Source of the DNA: Aquanectria penicillioides
Taxonomy: Eukaryota > Ascomycota > Sordariomycetes > Hypocreales > Nectriaceae
Length of the DNA: 64,000 nucleotides
Reading direction: 5' to 3'
Assembly (NCBI GenBank): GCA_003415625.1
Contig: PYIU01000003.1
Location: 4,154,001 to 4,218,000 of the forward strand
Positions 46,957 to 56,070 of this stretch are shown piece by piece (the stretch's first letter is position 1; each line of letters opens with the position of its first letter). Position numbers and translations under genes: made by a program. A model generated the notes under the pieces. It worked only from the letters and a program-made list of their open reading frames with translations. It was not told the DNA's origin and searched no databases.

Positions 46957-48655
46957 ATGGATAACATCTCAAAGACCTTCTCGTTACCCAACCTCCAGAT
47001 CCTCTTGCAGCAGGAGAACCTCAACATCACAGTGACCCCTTCTCTGTACCTTGACCTCCCCGTTCATTTTTCGGGCATCGAGAATACAGATGAGTTACTG
47101 GACATGGCGAAGAAAACTTGCCTCTGGATCGCCAGGACAGGTTCTTGTTCCATCGATCTGTCGGTTTCTGTCAATGGCGATCCCATCCGCGATAACAGCA
47201 AACTTTCTGCACTTTCAGATGCAATACAAAGCTGCGAAGTACACCATGTCCGCCCATTTTAGCCCGCATACCCTAACCTAGCAATGTCGGTTAGTTGTGT
47301 GGTCGCCTATCCCTCTCTCTTCGACATGATATTCATTCAGCAACCCAGCTGCCTGGAGTAATCAGTTTTTCGATACAACACCCCAACTTAGCTTCTGCTC
47401 TTCTGCCACCGGCCGGGTCGGCTGTTTCACGATTCCAAGCACTCGTCTTGTCGATCAACATCGCCGAATTAAGCAGAAAATCGGCGGAGGATAATTGTCT
47501 TCAACAACGGCCCCGGAAGCGGAAAAGAACGAGGCATCAAGATCCCGACAAGAAAAAACCAGAATACTTCATGTCCAAGGAGTTGGGCTCAACCCTTAGC
47601 TTTGACGATCAACTAGCGGTCGATAATTTCATGTCAAGTCTCAACTTGCCTTCCCGAGATGGAGCGGCAGATCAGTCAATGGAAAAGGCAGGAGAAGAGT
47701 TGCGAATCAACGAAATTCTGAACAAGGTCGCCTGTTCTCCATTTGTGGAGGCTATGATTGAGCAACTATTACTTGCACCTAGGAAGAATTATAGGGGTAT
47801 GCAGGTCTCCGGGGGTCTTTCAACCCACTGTCTGACTGTATTGGCCCCAGGGGTCTTCCACATTCCATACCTGAAGGTAGGTTGAATAACGGATGATTTA
47901 AATTTTACGCTAACCATGAACAAAAGTCCATATCAGAGCGCTCAGATTTGCTGAAAGTCATTGGCTCCTCCTTGGCCCGCATGGTAAATGCAGAATCTCC
48001 GGGGCTCAGGCAGAAGATGACGAGGCTCGTTTCAGAGAATGTACGCCGAGACACATCTGAGGAACGAGAATATGTCGCAACAAACCTCGAGAAACGCGCT
48101 TGGGAGGTCTTATTAAGGAATTCTAAAATCCCGGCCTTGAGAAAACGACCAGTGAAGTGCAGGCAGGCTCCGACCCAGCCGACTTCAGAAACACTTGACA
48201 ACAACAATATACCAATTTCGGTGGACATCAGGTCGTATATGGGCGATTTCGATTGTGGCTTCATGGAAGTGGACAATTTTCTGGGCTCAGGAGTCCTAGA
48301 AATGGATGGGTCCATTTTAGGCAACTCTTCAGATCTAGGGCGAAACGAACATTTAAGGTCATCTATGAACTCGATCAACCCAGGATACCTGCTTCCTTCG
48401 GATATCTCATCTACTGAACATGATATCAGATCGTTTTCCATGACAACATATGACCAACCTTTGGCCCAGAATACATTGTGTATGACTAGTTTCAGCTTGG
48501 AAAACAACAGCAACAGCCCTTTGTATCGGCCTAGCACCAATCGCCCAGGCATGACACAGAGTATGGGACAGGGCCCATCAGATGAACGGGCAGTATGCAA
48601 TCCAACAATCTTTCAGTCGTTTGATGAGTGGCTTTGTAATAGTTCTGCATTGTGA
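46957..48655 (+). CDS. Unknown 500-residue protein, three exons
   Basis: I do not recognise this family. Exons: 46957-47238, 47295-47796, 47937-48655. Intron 1 (56 nt) has GTACAC, branch CCTAAC and a TTAG end; intron 2 (140 nt) has GTATGC, branch GCTAAC and a TCAG end; frames join exactly to 500 residues. The N-terminal half (about 1-150) alternates hydrophobic strands and helices (LQILLQQENLNITVTPSLYL; TGSCSIDLSVSVNGDPI) and could be a globular beta-rich domain. A basic stretch (RPRKRKRTRH, near 180) is a likely nuclear localisation signal. A helical region follows (INEILNKVACSPFVEAMIEQLL; ERSDLLKVIGSSLARMV). The last 180 residues are Ser/Asn-rich and end FDEWLCNSSAL. A nuclear protein is a reasonable inference. 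Confidence 0.72.
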
Positions 48656-49045
48656 ATATCAAGGACAGACCAAGGAACGTTAAGAATGCTGATCTGGAAC
48701 GATTCAAGTGGGGGTTTAACGAGAGAAGACAAGAAAGCCTGGTTTTATTTTTAAAAACTAGTCAAAACAAACTGAAGATTGAAGTTGTTGGAGATTAAAG
48801 CGGACTAAAAGCGTTAGATACGACCCGCTGTCATCAACGTGTTGAGGAAGCACCGCAGAAATCCGGATCAAACAAACGCTCCTCGACATCTATGGCTAAT
48901 AAATCAATCGCTGGAGCCAGTGGGAATAAACGGGGCACCTCTTAGAGGACCATATTGCGAAATTGAAGTGCTCAATGTGAGCTGTGGTGAAATGTTGCGG
49001 GCGGAATATAGTTGCAGGGACAAGAAGATGAGGTTCGGCGCCGGT
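48656..49045. other. Intergenic; nothing recognised
   Basis: Convergent 3' ends of the 500-residue gene and the small membrane-protein gene. Confidence 0.6.
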
Positions 49046-49279
49046 TCATTTCTTGTTCTTGTTATTCTTGGCGGCGGCCTTCTTGTCCTTCTTGTCCTGC
49101 TTTGCCTTGCGCTGCTCGGGCTTCTCGGTAGCGTAGCCGATGTACCAATGCAGAGTAATCTGGAGGATGATTGTGACGAGTACAACGAGCAAGATGGTGA
49201 AGAGAATAGGCTGGTCGTTGAGGACAGCAACAGCCTCGTCGGTAGCGCCGATCTTGGAGAACCAGTCGAATTGACCCAT
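49046..49279 (-). CDS. Small single-pass membrane protein, 77 residues
   Basis: The ATG at 49279 starts MGQFDWFSKIGA. One strongly hydrophobic helix (ILFTILLVVLVTIILQITL) spans about residues 28-46, then WYIGYATEKPEQR and a very Lys/Ala/Asn-rich tail (KQDKKDKKAAAKNNKNKK). The layout, a short N-terminus, one helix and a basic tail, resembles small ER or mitochondrial accessory subunits, with the tail cytosolic by the positive-inside rule. I cannot name the family. The longer frame upstream to 49348 adds a Pro-rich stretch unlike the rest, so the internal ATG is preferred. Confidence 0.65.
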   Translation of the reverse strand: MGQFDWFSKIGATDEAVAVLNDQPILFTILLVVLVTIILQITLHWYIGYATEKPEQRKAKQDKKDKKAAAKNNKNKK

Positions 49280-49448
49280 TGGAGCGACAGGGCACGGAGC
49301 TAGGTGGGTGCGATCGGGGCTGAGGATTAAAAGTAGAGGGTGGATCAAATTCGAGTGTGCCAGACAGTCGAGCGACGAAAGGTTTGTGCGGAGAGCAGTC
49401 GGAGAAGAATGTACAGGAAGCGAAAGAGGTGTAAATGCACGTGTGCTT

Positions 49449-49471
49449 GTATGTATGTATGTATGTATGTG
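49449..49471. repeat. GTAT tetranucleotide microsatellite
   Basis: More than five GTAT units in tandem, in the likely 5' region of the small membrane-protein gene. Confidence 0.9.
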
Positions 49472-50460
49472 CGCCAGTCACGTACAGTCAGTTGGTTGTA
49501 TTAGCGATGGTGAGGGTGAGGGTGCTTTTGCCGAAGGGAAGGACGCGGATGGGAGATTTGGAGTGAGAATGGAAGGAGAGGAAAGCAGGAGAAGGAGGAA
49601 AAGAGCTGCGCCAAGAGAGGACAGAAGAAAAGAATCGCGACGGTCGAAACCAAAAGCGTCACAATGCGGCTGGATCGTCGCTGGGCGGGACAGGTGAGGG
49701 CGATGGAGACGGTGGACGGCCCACTACGCTCGCGTGTTGTAGGGGGGGGCCACTGGCACTCGCCGCGAACTGAGACGTTTCACACTTGCGGCAAAAGTCG
49801 ACTCATGTTGGCATAGCGGTTGATTGGCCCAGGGGCACGAGGGGCCACGGGCTACGGATCAGATGGGGAGGCAGACAGGGTAGACAGGGGGGTGGGGAGG
49901 AGCAGTTAGGGACTACGGAGTACCTATACCAATGCAGTCCAGTATTCCTTCAGCCAATATCCGTAGGGCAGGGGAGCAGCCGGGTTTGGACGAATGCAAG
50001 CCGCCATCCTCGCAAGGCGAGATGAAGATGCCGGGATGGATGTGGCGGCGGCGGCACTTAAGCGCCGTATCTTGGTACTAACGCCGTAGAAGGGCGGGGG
50101 GCGAGGGAGGGCTCGACGTCAACAGCCAGCCGCTCACTGAGAGAGTTCGCAAGGTTATCAGAAGTGCCAGCCAAAGCTTGCATGGGTTGGTCGCGCGGAT
50201 ATTCTCCTGTGGGGGGGTTAAGAGAGTGCTGCCCAGTCACTGAATCCCTAATTCGCACCTCTGTTTCTTGGAATCTGAATATTGTTCGCTAATATCGTCA
50301 GTGATAAAAATAAAGAAAAGGCATAATCAGTAGGGCTGTACGCTAGATATTGGATTCTTGTTTATCCACAAGCATCATGGCTCTTGGATTATGATTGAGA
50401 ATCAGGTTCATCTCAGCTATAGGCATCTCGAGTCCCAAAGGCATTTCAGTTGTTGTGGAG

Positions 50461-50478
50461 CACGTGACTAAGCACGTG
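50461..50478. promoter_or_regulatory. Tandem CACGTG boxes upstream of MRPS5
   Basis: Two CACGTG hexamers (50461-50466, 50473-50478) spaced six bases apart, about 285 bp upstream of the ATG. This is the core of bHLH Cbf1-type sites. Function is inferred. Confidence 0.4.
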
Positions 50479-50759
50479 CCATTGCCATTCACATTTTGGG
50501 GCCTTGCGGGAGCCAACGGTCGCTCCGATTGGCCTTGTGGTCCTCAGGCACAGGTGTACCTATGGCCCTTCTCAATTGAGGAATCCTGGGCCCAAAAAAA
50601 AACTCCAGCTCGTGTGAGAGAAGAAGTGAGAAGGTCGCGCCAGACCAGACCAGCTCAATCCAGTCCACTCCCGCGTGCGCTCGCCATCCCCGTCCCCTCC
50701 AGACGAATCGATACCCCCCGGATTCGCTCCATTGGGCGTCCGGACTCTCCCTACCGACC

Positions 50760-52351
50760 ATGAGCGTCGCACGCCCGGCGCGCAGCCTCCTCGGCCGCTG
50801 CCTCTCCTCCTCTCGATCGACTCCCGCCGTCACCGTTCCCTGCCAACAACTCCATACCTCTGCTCCCCGCTCGAGTCGCAAGTCCCGTTTCCGCAATGTT
50901 AAGGCTGAGGAGCTGGGCTTGCTGAAGCCCAACCAGATGAAGAAGTACCAGAAGGAAAGATTCCCCGAGTACTCGCCCGAGGAGAAGGAAATCCTCAAGT
51001 CCAAATATACACCCGAGCAGTTTGCCGCCATCGAGGCCGGTGAGAAGGCCGTCGACACCAAGGACATGATCATCCAGGGTCAGTTCCGTGACGACCCTTA
51101 CGCCCCCGACTACATTGAGGACTACACCGTCTTGGACCCTCGTTATGACCTCAAGCCCGAGATCGAGGGCACCCCCAGGGAAGTTCACTGGCCCAATGAG
51201 AGCGAGTGGGTCGACAACTACGGCCAGAAGATGATGCAGATTACCGACAAGAAGACGAGTGATCAGCTAACGCGGGCCATGGTCCGTGCCATGCGTCGTG
51301 TGAAGGAGAGTACCGGTCAGGAGCTGATTGACTTGACCGAGGAGGAGCTCAAGGACATCGAGGCCGACCCCGAGCTGGCCAAGCGATATCTCATTGAGGA
51401 GGATGGCCCTGAGCCCGACGCCACCGCCACCGGCCCCGAGTTTATGACCCGTGCCCAAGCCCTGCAGCTTGATGAGGCCATCGAGGCGGAGTGGAAGAAG
51501 GAGCTCGACACGATTGCGGAGCTCTCCCACCAGGGTGAAGTCGAGCCTACCAGCCTAGAACTTCTCGAGGACGGTCCTGCCGGTGTTGACCGACTCCACT
51601 CAGCCGAGGCCGCCGACCTGGGCAAGGTGCCTGGTGTCAAGGGCCTTTACAAGCACGCCGTGGACCCCGAGGACCAGGGCCAAGACGATGCTGGCAAGTT
51701 CCAGGAGATCAAGCGCCTGACAGGCATGACCCTCAAGGACATCCGCTCCCTCCTGACCAAGTCTCTCGTGACCCGTTGGGTCTCTAACCAAACTCGTCTG
51801 GGCAAGGTCCGCAGCACCTCCGTGGTCGCCATCGCCGGCAACGGCAACGGTCGCCTAGGTCTGGGCATGGCCAAGTCCACTGAGCCTGGTGTCGCCGAGG
51901 AGACGGCCCAGATGCTCGCCATCCGCAACATGAAGCCCATCCGCCGCTACGAGAAGCGAACCATCTACGGCAACGTGTCCGCCAAGGTCTCTGGCACCGT
52001 TGTTGAGCTAATGGCTCGCCCTCCTGGTAAGTTATATCGGGGCATATTTGCCTATCAATAATGCAATTCATCACACAGATGGAGACGGAAAGAGAGACTG
52101 CGAGATGGCTAATACGGAAATGTTGTATAGGTTTCGGACTGCGTGCCCCTCACCGAATCTTTGAGATGTGCCGCGCAGCAGGCATCCACGATATTGCTGC
52201 CCGGATCCCCCGATCTAAGAACCCCATGAACTCGGTCAAGGCGGCGTACCAGGCGCTGACCCACCAGCCCGACCCTGAGCAGATTGCCATCGGCCGGGGC
52301 AAGAAGTTGGTGGACGCGCGAAAGGTGTACTATGGCGGTTCTGTATATTAA
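50760..52351 (+). CDS. MRPS5: Mitochondrial small-subunit ribosomal protein S5 (uS5m), two exons
   Basis: Component of the mitochondrial 28S/37S-type small subunit. Exons 50760-52026 and 52131-52351 (495 residues); the 104-nt intron has GTAAGT, a GCTAAT branch and an ATAG end. The N-terminus (MSVARPARSLLGRCLSSSRS) is Arg/Ser-rich and lacks acids, as expected of a presequence. A long fungal-type extension (about 40-310) is acidic. The S5 double-stranded-RNA-binding fold starts near 320 (LKDIRSLLTKSLVTRWVSNQTRLGK) with the glycine loop AGNGNGRLGLGMAKS, and the S5 C-domain follows (GFGLRAPHRIFEMCRAAGIHD; SKNPMNSVKAAYQAL). The intron falls inside the conserved PPGFG. Frame is intact. Confidence 0.94.
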
Positions 52352-52825
52352 AGTGTATTACCAGGAAGAGGGGAAAAGAGAAAGATAAAGAAGAGAGGGT
52401 GTATCAATGTGTACCTATATGACGGGATATTCTCCCCATCTCCCCAATGTGGTGGTAGAGTTGCTGCATGTGTAGAATTATTATTTTGCTCAACAGCAAC
52501 AATTTTCTTCGAGACTCCTTTGTCTTTCTTTATTTCTTTCTTTCTTTCAGTGCCAATCCCTATATATTCCATTTATCCTTCTTCTTATCTTTCTGGCGGG
52601 TATCATCTCTCATGTCTACATCATCTTCCCCAGGGTCGGCATTGCCTTGCTTTGAGCTTCTTCAACTCAGCCTTCAAGAGCCTCCCTCGTGGGCAAGTAC
52701 AAATGTTGCCATCTTCTCGTTTCCTTGGTGCCCTTCATTCTTACAGTCCCAGTAATAGCTCTCACGATTCCCCCTGCGTGCTATTTCAAGCGTACCATTC
52801 GCCCAATTTCGCGACCATCCCCCGT
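52352..52825. other. Intergenic; nothing recognised
   Basis: Convergent 3' ends of MRPS5 and DAD3. Contains short TTTC runs near 52527-52548. Confidence 0.6.
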
Positions 52826-53241
52826 TCAGGCAGTCGACCCATCGCCCCAGTCGATTTCTTGCTGCAGGACGATGCTGTACACGCTGGCCTTGAGCAGGGT
52901 AAACGCTAAGCTCGTCTTGCGCTCGAGGTCGCGGAGGCTGTCGAGGATTTCGGTGCTCGGGTTGGACGCGAGGTGGTCGAGGATCGTTGCTAGCTGGAGG
53001 GGGACACTCGATGTCAGTTGACAAGTTCGATTCAATGAATGCGCATCGGCTTGAATATCTTGCACGGGCACATAAAGTATATTGAGGGCGGCGGGGGGCG
53101 CATTGCTTTTGCGCCACGACGGATGGAACGCACCTTGTTCATGTTGTCCGCGAGGCGCTCGTACTCGTCGAGGACTTCCTGCTCGAGCGGGGTGACCTCT
53201 GGCGGCGAAAGCAGGCCGCCGCCTGTTGAGCCTTGATCCAT
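52826..53241 (-). CDS. DAD3: DASH complex subunit Dad3, two exons
   Basis: Small subunit of the outer-kinetochore DASH/Dam1 ring, which couples chromosomes to spindle microtubules (family knowledge). Exons 53241-53134 and 52993-52826; the 140-nt intron starts GTGCGT and ends in CCAG. The 91-residue product has the family hallmarks: TPLEQEVLDEYERLADNMNK in exon 1, then ILDHLASNPSTEILDSLRDLERKTSL and the highly conserved FTLLKASVYSIVLQQEIDWG near the C-terminus. Length agrees with yeast Dad3 (94). The minus-strand frame extending upstream past 53241 is chance. Confidence 0.92.
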
Positions 53242-53595
53242 GGCGATGAAAGAGAAACAATTGGTAGTCTATGTTTTGTCTGTTTTGTCTGTGTTTTTTT
53301 TCGCTTTTGTTGTTGATCGGAAAAGTGGCCTCGCTCCAAGGTCGTGGACCACGATGACACACGGTTGAAGGTGGAGGGAGCGCACAACAACTTTGGCGTG
53401 GGAGTTTGGAGTTTGGAGTTTGGAGGGGTTGTTTTGGTGGCGGTAATTGGGCGTTTGCGGGGGGGGGTGAAGGCCCGGCCCCACTCTCGGAGGTACTTGG
53501 GGGATGCCGTGTTATTGCAGCAAGCAAGACTCCCAGTTGATGCCTTTATTGTAAACTCTAGTTGTAAACAAAATTAGGATTCAATTGTTTATTTA

Positions 53596-53647
53596 TTCTT
53601 CTTTCTTCTTTCTTCTTTCTTCTTTCTTCTTTCTTCTTTCTTCTTTC
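53596..53647. repeat. 7-bp CTTCTTT tandem repeat downstream of the HET gene
   Basis: About seven copies, purine-rich on the HET coding strand. It begins about 20 bp beyond the HET stop codon. Confidence 0.9.
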
Positions 53648-53669
53648 CATCACATATGCTCCTCTTACT

Positions 53670-55451
53670 TCACTTCTCCTTAACAATCACTTCCTCAGCC
53701 CATGTCTTCGCCTCTTCAAAGATGCGATCTGCCCGGATGATAATCATTGGGCAGCCGGTTGGGATCCATTGCATCTTGCTTCCCCAATCTGGGAACTGAA
53801 TCTCGGCGTACGGCTTCTGTCCCATCCTCAACCAAGGCTTCATCAAGTCCACCTCGCCTCCTCCCCTCTTGACTCCTCGCAACACATCTTCAAACGTTTC
53901 GTCCGGTAGCGGCCCCTTCTCCAACATGTATGTGAACCATAGGGGCTGCCCATTTCCAGCATTGTCTTGTTCCCCGCGAGGTCTGTTTCCAATCACCACG
54001 CATACTCTGCTCGATGTCTCTGGATTTGCAAACTCCAGCACCGCCGCATATGTCAACCCTCCTACCGCGCATAGCTCCATCAGCCCCGGGCGTGTCCAGG
54101 GACAGGGAAGCCTCCTCCATGATATTCTAGACTCGAGGTATTCCGGTGCTTGTTTGTCTGGGCCACCCTCGAAGGCAAGAAACGCATATGAAAATGACTG
54201 CGACTCGCCTTCAGTCGGCGTACCCCCTGGAGGCCACAGCATCGCGAAAGCCGCCCAGTTGCTGATATCGCCCATGTCTAAACTATCAGGCGACGAAATG
54301 TACATCTTTTTTCTGGTCGCCGGTAGCACCCCGGCCACGGACGCCAGCTTGACGGGAATACTAGCTAGTCTTGTGTAACGGTCACCACTGGTGCTGTAGA
54401 TGATGAGGCAAATGCGGTTCTTGGACGAAACGGGACTTGACCGGCAGTTCAACACCGCCAGTATCAACCCTGGAGTCACCGTCTTTAGCACTGGGAGTGT
54501 GATGCGGAGTCCGCTGTTGGTAAGTGTGTAATGGCTCCGTTCGGTATGATCCCATGCCTGGATGATCTTTGACTGCCCACGGAAGCATTGCGGTGACGGA
54601 GCCAGAATGGGATACTTTACGACCCCAGAAGTAGCCGCCTCTTTATCCGCATCCCTCTGCCACGCAAATATAGAGTGGTCGTATGATTCTTTGATTATTT
54701 CCGCCTGAAGCCGCACAAATGCCTTGGTTCCCTCGCCGTACAGCAGCGGCATGTTGATTTTAAATAGCCCCATGAGGCAGTACGCCATGTCTTCAACACG
54801 GGTCGTCCGTCTACCCGCGGCCCACGACATCCTCTGCGCAATGCTCGCCGTGTTTAACTTGAGCTCCTTCAGCAAGAAACGTGAAGGGATGCCGGCTGCT
54901 GTCTCAATATCATGTACCAGCGATTGCATGTTCCCAAGCAAGCTCCAGTCCTTGGCTAGGAACAAGATGTGCCGAGGCGCTAGCAATTCCTGGAGAGTCC
55001 AACCCCTCGTGAACCACCTGCACTCTCTGAATTGCCGGCGTAGCTCATAGGACAGTTTGATGGGCTCGGCGCTGCCCGTCATGACATCCTTCGGCTTGAA
55101 CGTCACAGGCTCCGACGGAGCGTCAACATCGGCCAAGTGAACCAGACACACCTGCGAGTTTTTGTACCAGTGAAACATTGAATTGATGGCCTCCGAAAGG
55201 TCTGCACTGCTGCGTTTGTCTATGCAAGCCGTGTCAATCCATACGTACTTTAAGCCATCTATCCTAGCGACGAACTTGCAGGAGCCCAGGATCTTTGCAT
55301 AGCCCTTCATGCACGCCGCCACGCCAGGGCGCTGCCAGTCATCGAACGACACCTCTTGTTCGGCCCAAGTGTGAGAAAGAATTGCGTATTTGGGAATGGC
55401 ATCACCATAAAACTCCTCCATCTGGAGAGTCTCAACATTGATAAGCCGCAT
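53670..55451 (-). CDS. HET-domain protein
   Basis: A 593-residue protein with an N-terminal heterokaryon-incompatibility (HET) domain, about residues 20-165: YAILSHTWAEQEVSFDDW, YVWIDTACIDKRSSADLSEAINSMF, VCLVHLADV, then CRWFTRGWTLQELLAPRHILFLAKDW. Such domains trigger cell death or incompatibility reactions when fungal individuals fuse (family knowledge). The middle region resembles HET-E/HET-D-type N-terminal halves (AAGRRTTRVEDMAYCLMGLFKINMPLLYGEG). No NACHT or WD40 part follows; the rest is a unique beta-rich region. The ATG at 55451 begins MRLINVETLQMEEF, the standard HET-protein start; the in-frame ATG 60 bp upstream is less likely. A single exon. It is flanked on both sides by purine/pyrimidine microsatellites. 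Confidence 0.9.
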   Translation of the reverse strand: MRLINVETLQMEEFYGDAIPKYAILSHTWAEQEVSFDDWQRPGVAACMKGYAKILGSCKFVARIDGLKYVWIDTACIDKRSSADLSEAINSMFHWYKNSQVCLVHLADVDAPSEPVTFKPKDVMTGSAEPIKLSYELRRQFRECRWFTRGWTLQELLAPRHILFLAKDWSLLGNMQSLVHDIETAAGIPSRFLLKELKLNTASIAQRMSWAAGRRTTRVEDMAYCLMGLFKINMPLLYGEGTKAFVRLQAEIIKESYDHSIFAWQRDADKEAATSGVVKYPILAPSPQCFRGQSKIIQAWDHTERSHYTLTNSGLRITLPVLKTVTPGLILAVLNCRSSPVSSKNRICLIIYSTSGDRYTRLASIPVKLASVAGVLPATRKKMYISSPDSLDMGDISNWAAFAMLWPPGGTPTEGESQSFSYAFLAFEGGPDKQAPEYLESRISWRRLPCPWTRPGLMELCAVGGLTYAAVLEFANPETSSRVCVVIGNRPRGEQDNAGNGQPLWFTYMLEKGPLPDETFEDVLRGVKRGGGEVDLMKPWLRMGQKPYAEIQFPDWGSKMQWIPTGCPMIIIRADRIFEEAKTWAEEVIVKEK

Positions 55452-56070
55452 GGTGTGTGGGGGTCCTAGTTGGCCAGTGTAACCTAAGTCGCCGGCGCTG
55501 ACCTGCCTCACCCACGCAACCGCAAAGAAAGAAAGAAAGAAAGAAAGAAGAAGGTTTCAAAAGAGTGACGACAGAGCCAAATATTCATATATGTACAAGC
55601 TGGAGAAGAAAATTTTGTTTTGGTGCCAAACTCCTCAGCGCAGGAGGCTGAGTGTGTTCAGCTACTGAGCAGCATCTCACCGCCCTAGTCTATCAACGAC
55701 TTAGCTAAAACGGTGACAGACCATCCATCTCCACTACAACACAAGGCAACAACAGTATTTCTTCCTGAGCACAGAGAGAGAAGCAAATTTGAAGGAGAAT
55801 TTTAAATGCTCATTCCAAACTTGTAGAAAAAAAATATAGATAATGATTGAAAAAGTACAGCGAGCCAGACAGGTCTCAACCAAGGAAAACAAGATATAAA
55901 AAAAACAAGAGACGTCCCAGTTCCCGATCTGGGTTGTATGTCTCGTCGTTCGCCAATGATCAAAACACCCAATCCAGACTTAAAGTCGTACACGCATGCT
56001 TTCATCAAAGACTCCAATGTTCCCTTCACACGATATCCCAATTGCACCGAAACCTTGTCTATCGCCGTCT
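55452..56070. other. Intergenic between the HET gene and the coiled-coil gene
   Basis: Contains the AAAG repeat and A-rich patches (about 55850-55910). No coding signal. Confidence 0.6.
55524..55549. repeat. AAAG tandem repeat upstream of the HET gene
   Basis: Six AAAG units on the plus strand, pyrimidine-rich on the HET coding strand. It is partly complementary in type to the repeat beyond the HET stop. Confidence 0.9.

Larger units (their letters stand above)
49280..50759. other. Intergenic between the small membrane gene and MRPS5
   Basis: No gene seen. It contains a GTAT microsatellite, TACGGAGTA at 49914-49922, two CACGTG boxes and, at about 50526, an inverted CCAAT (ATTGG) on the MRPS5 side. 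Divergent promoters are expected here. Confidence 0.55.

Noticed and set aside
52826..53527. Long frame through DAD3 as a 233-residue protein
   Set aside because: It reads through the intron and past the true start; only the last 55 residues are Dad3.
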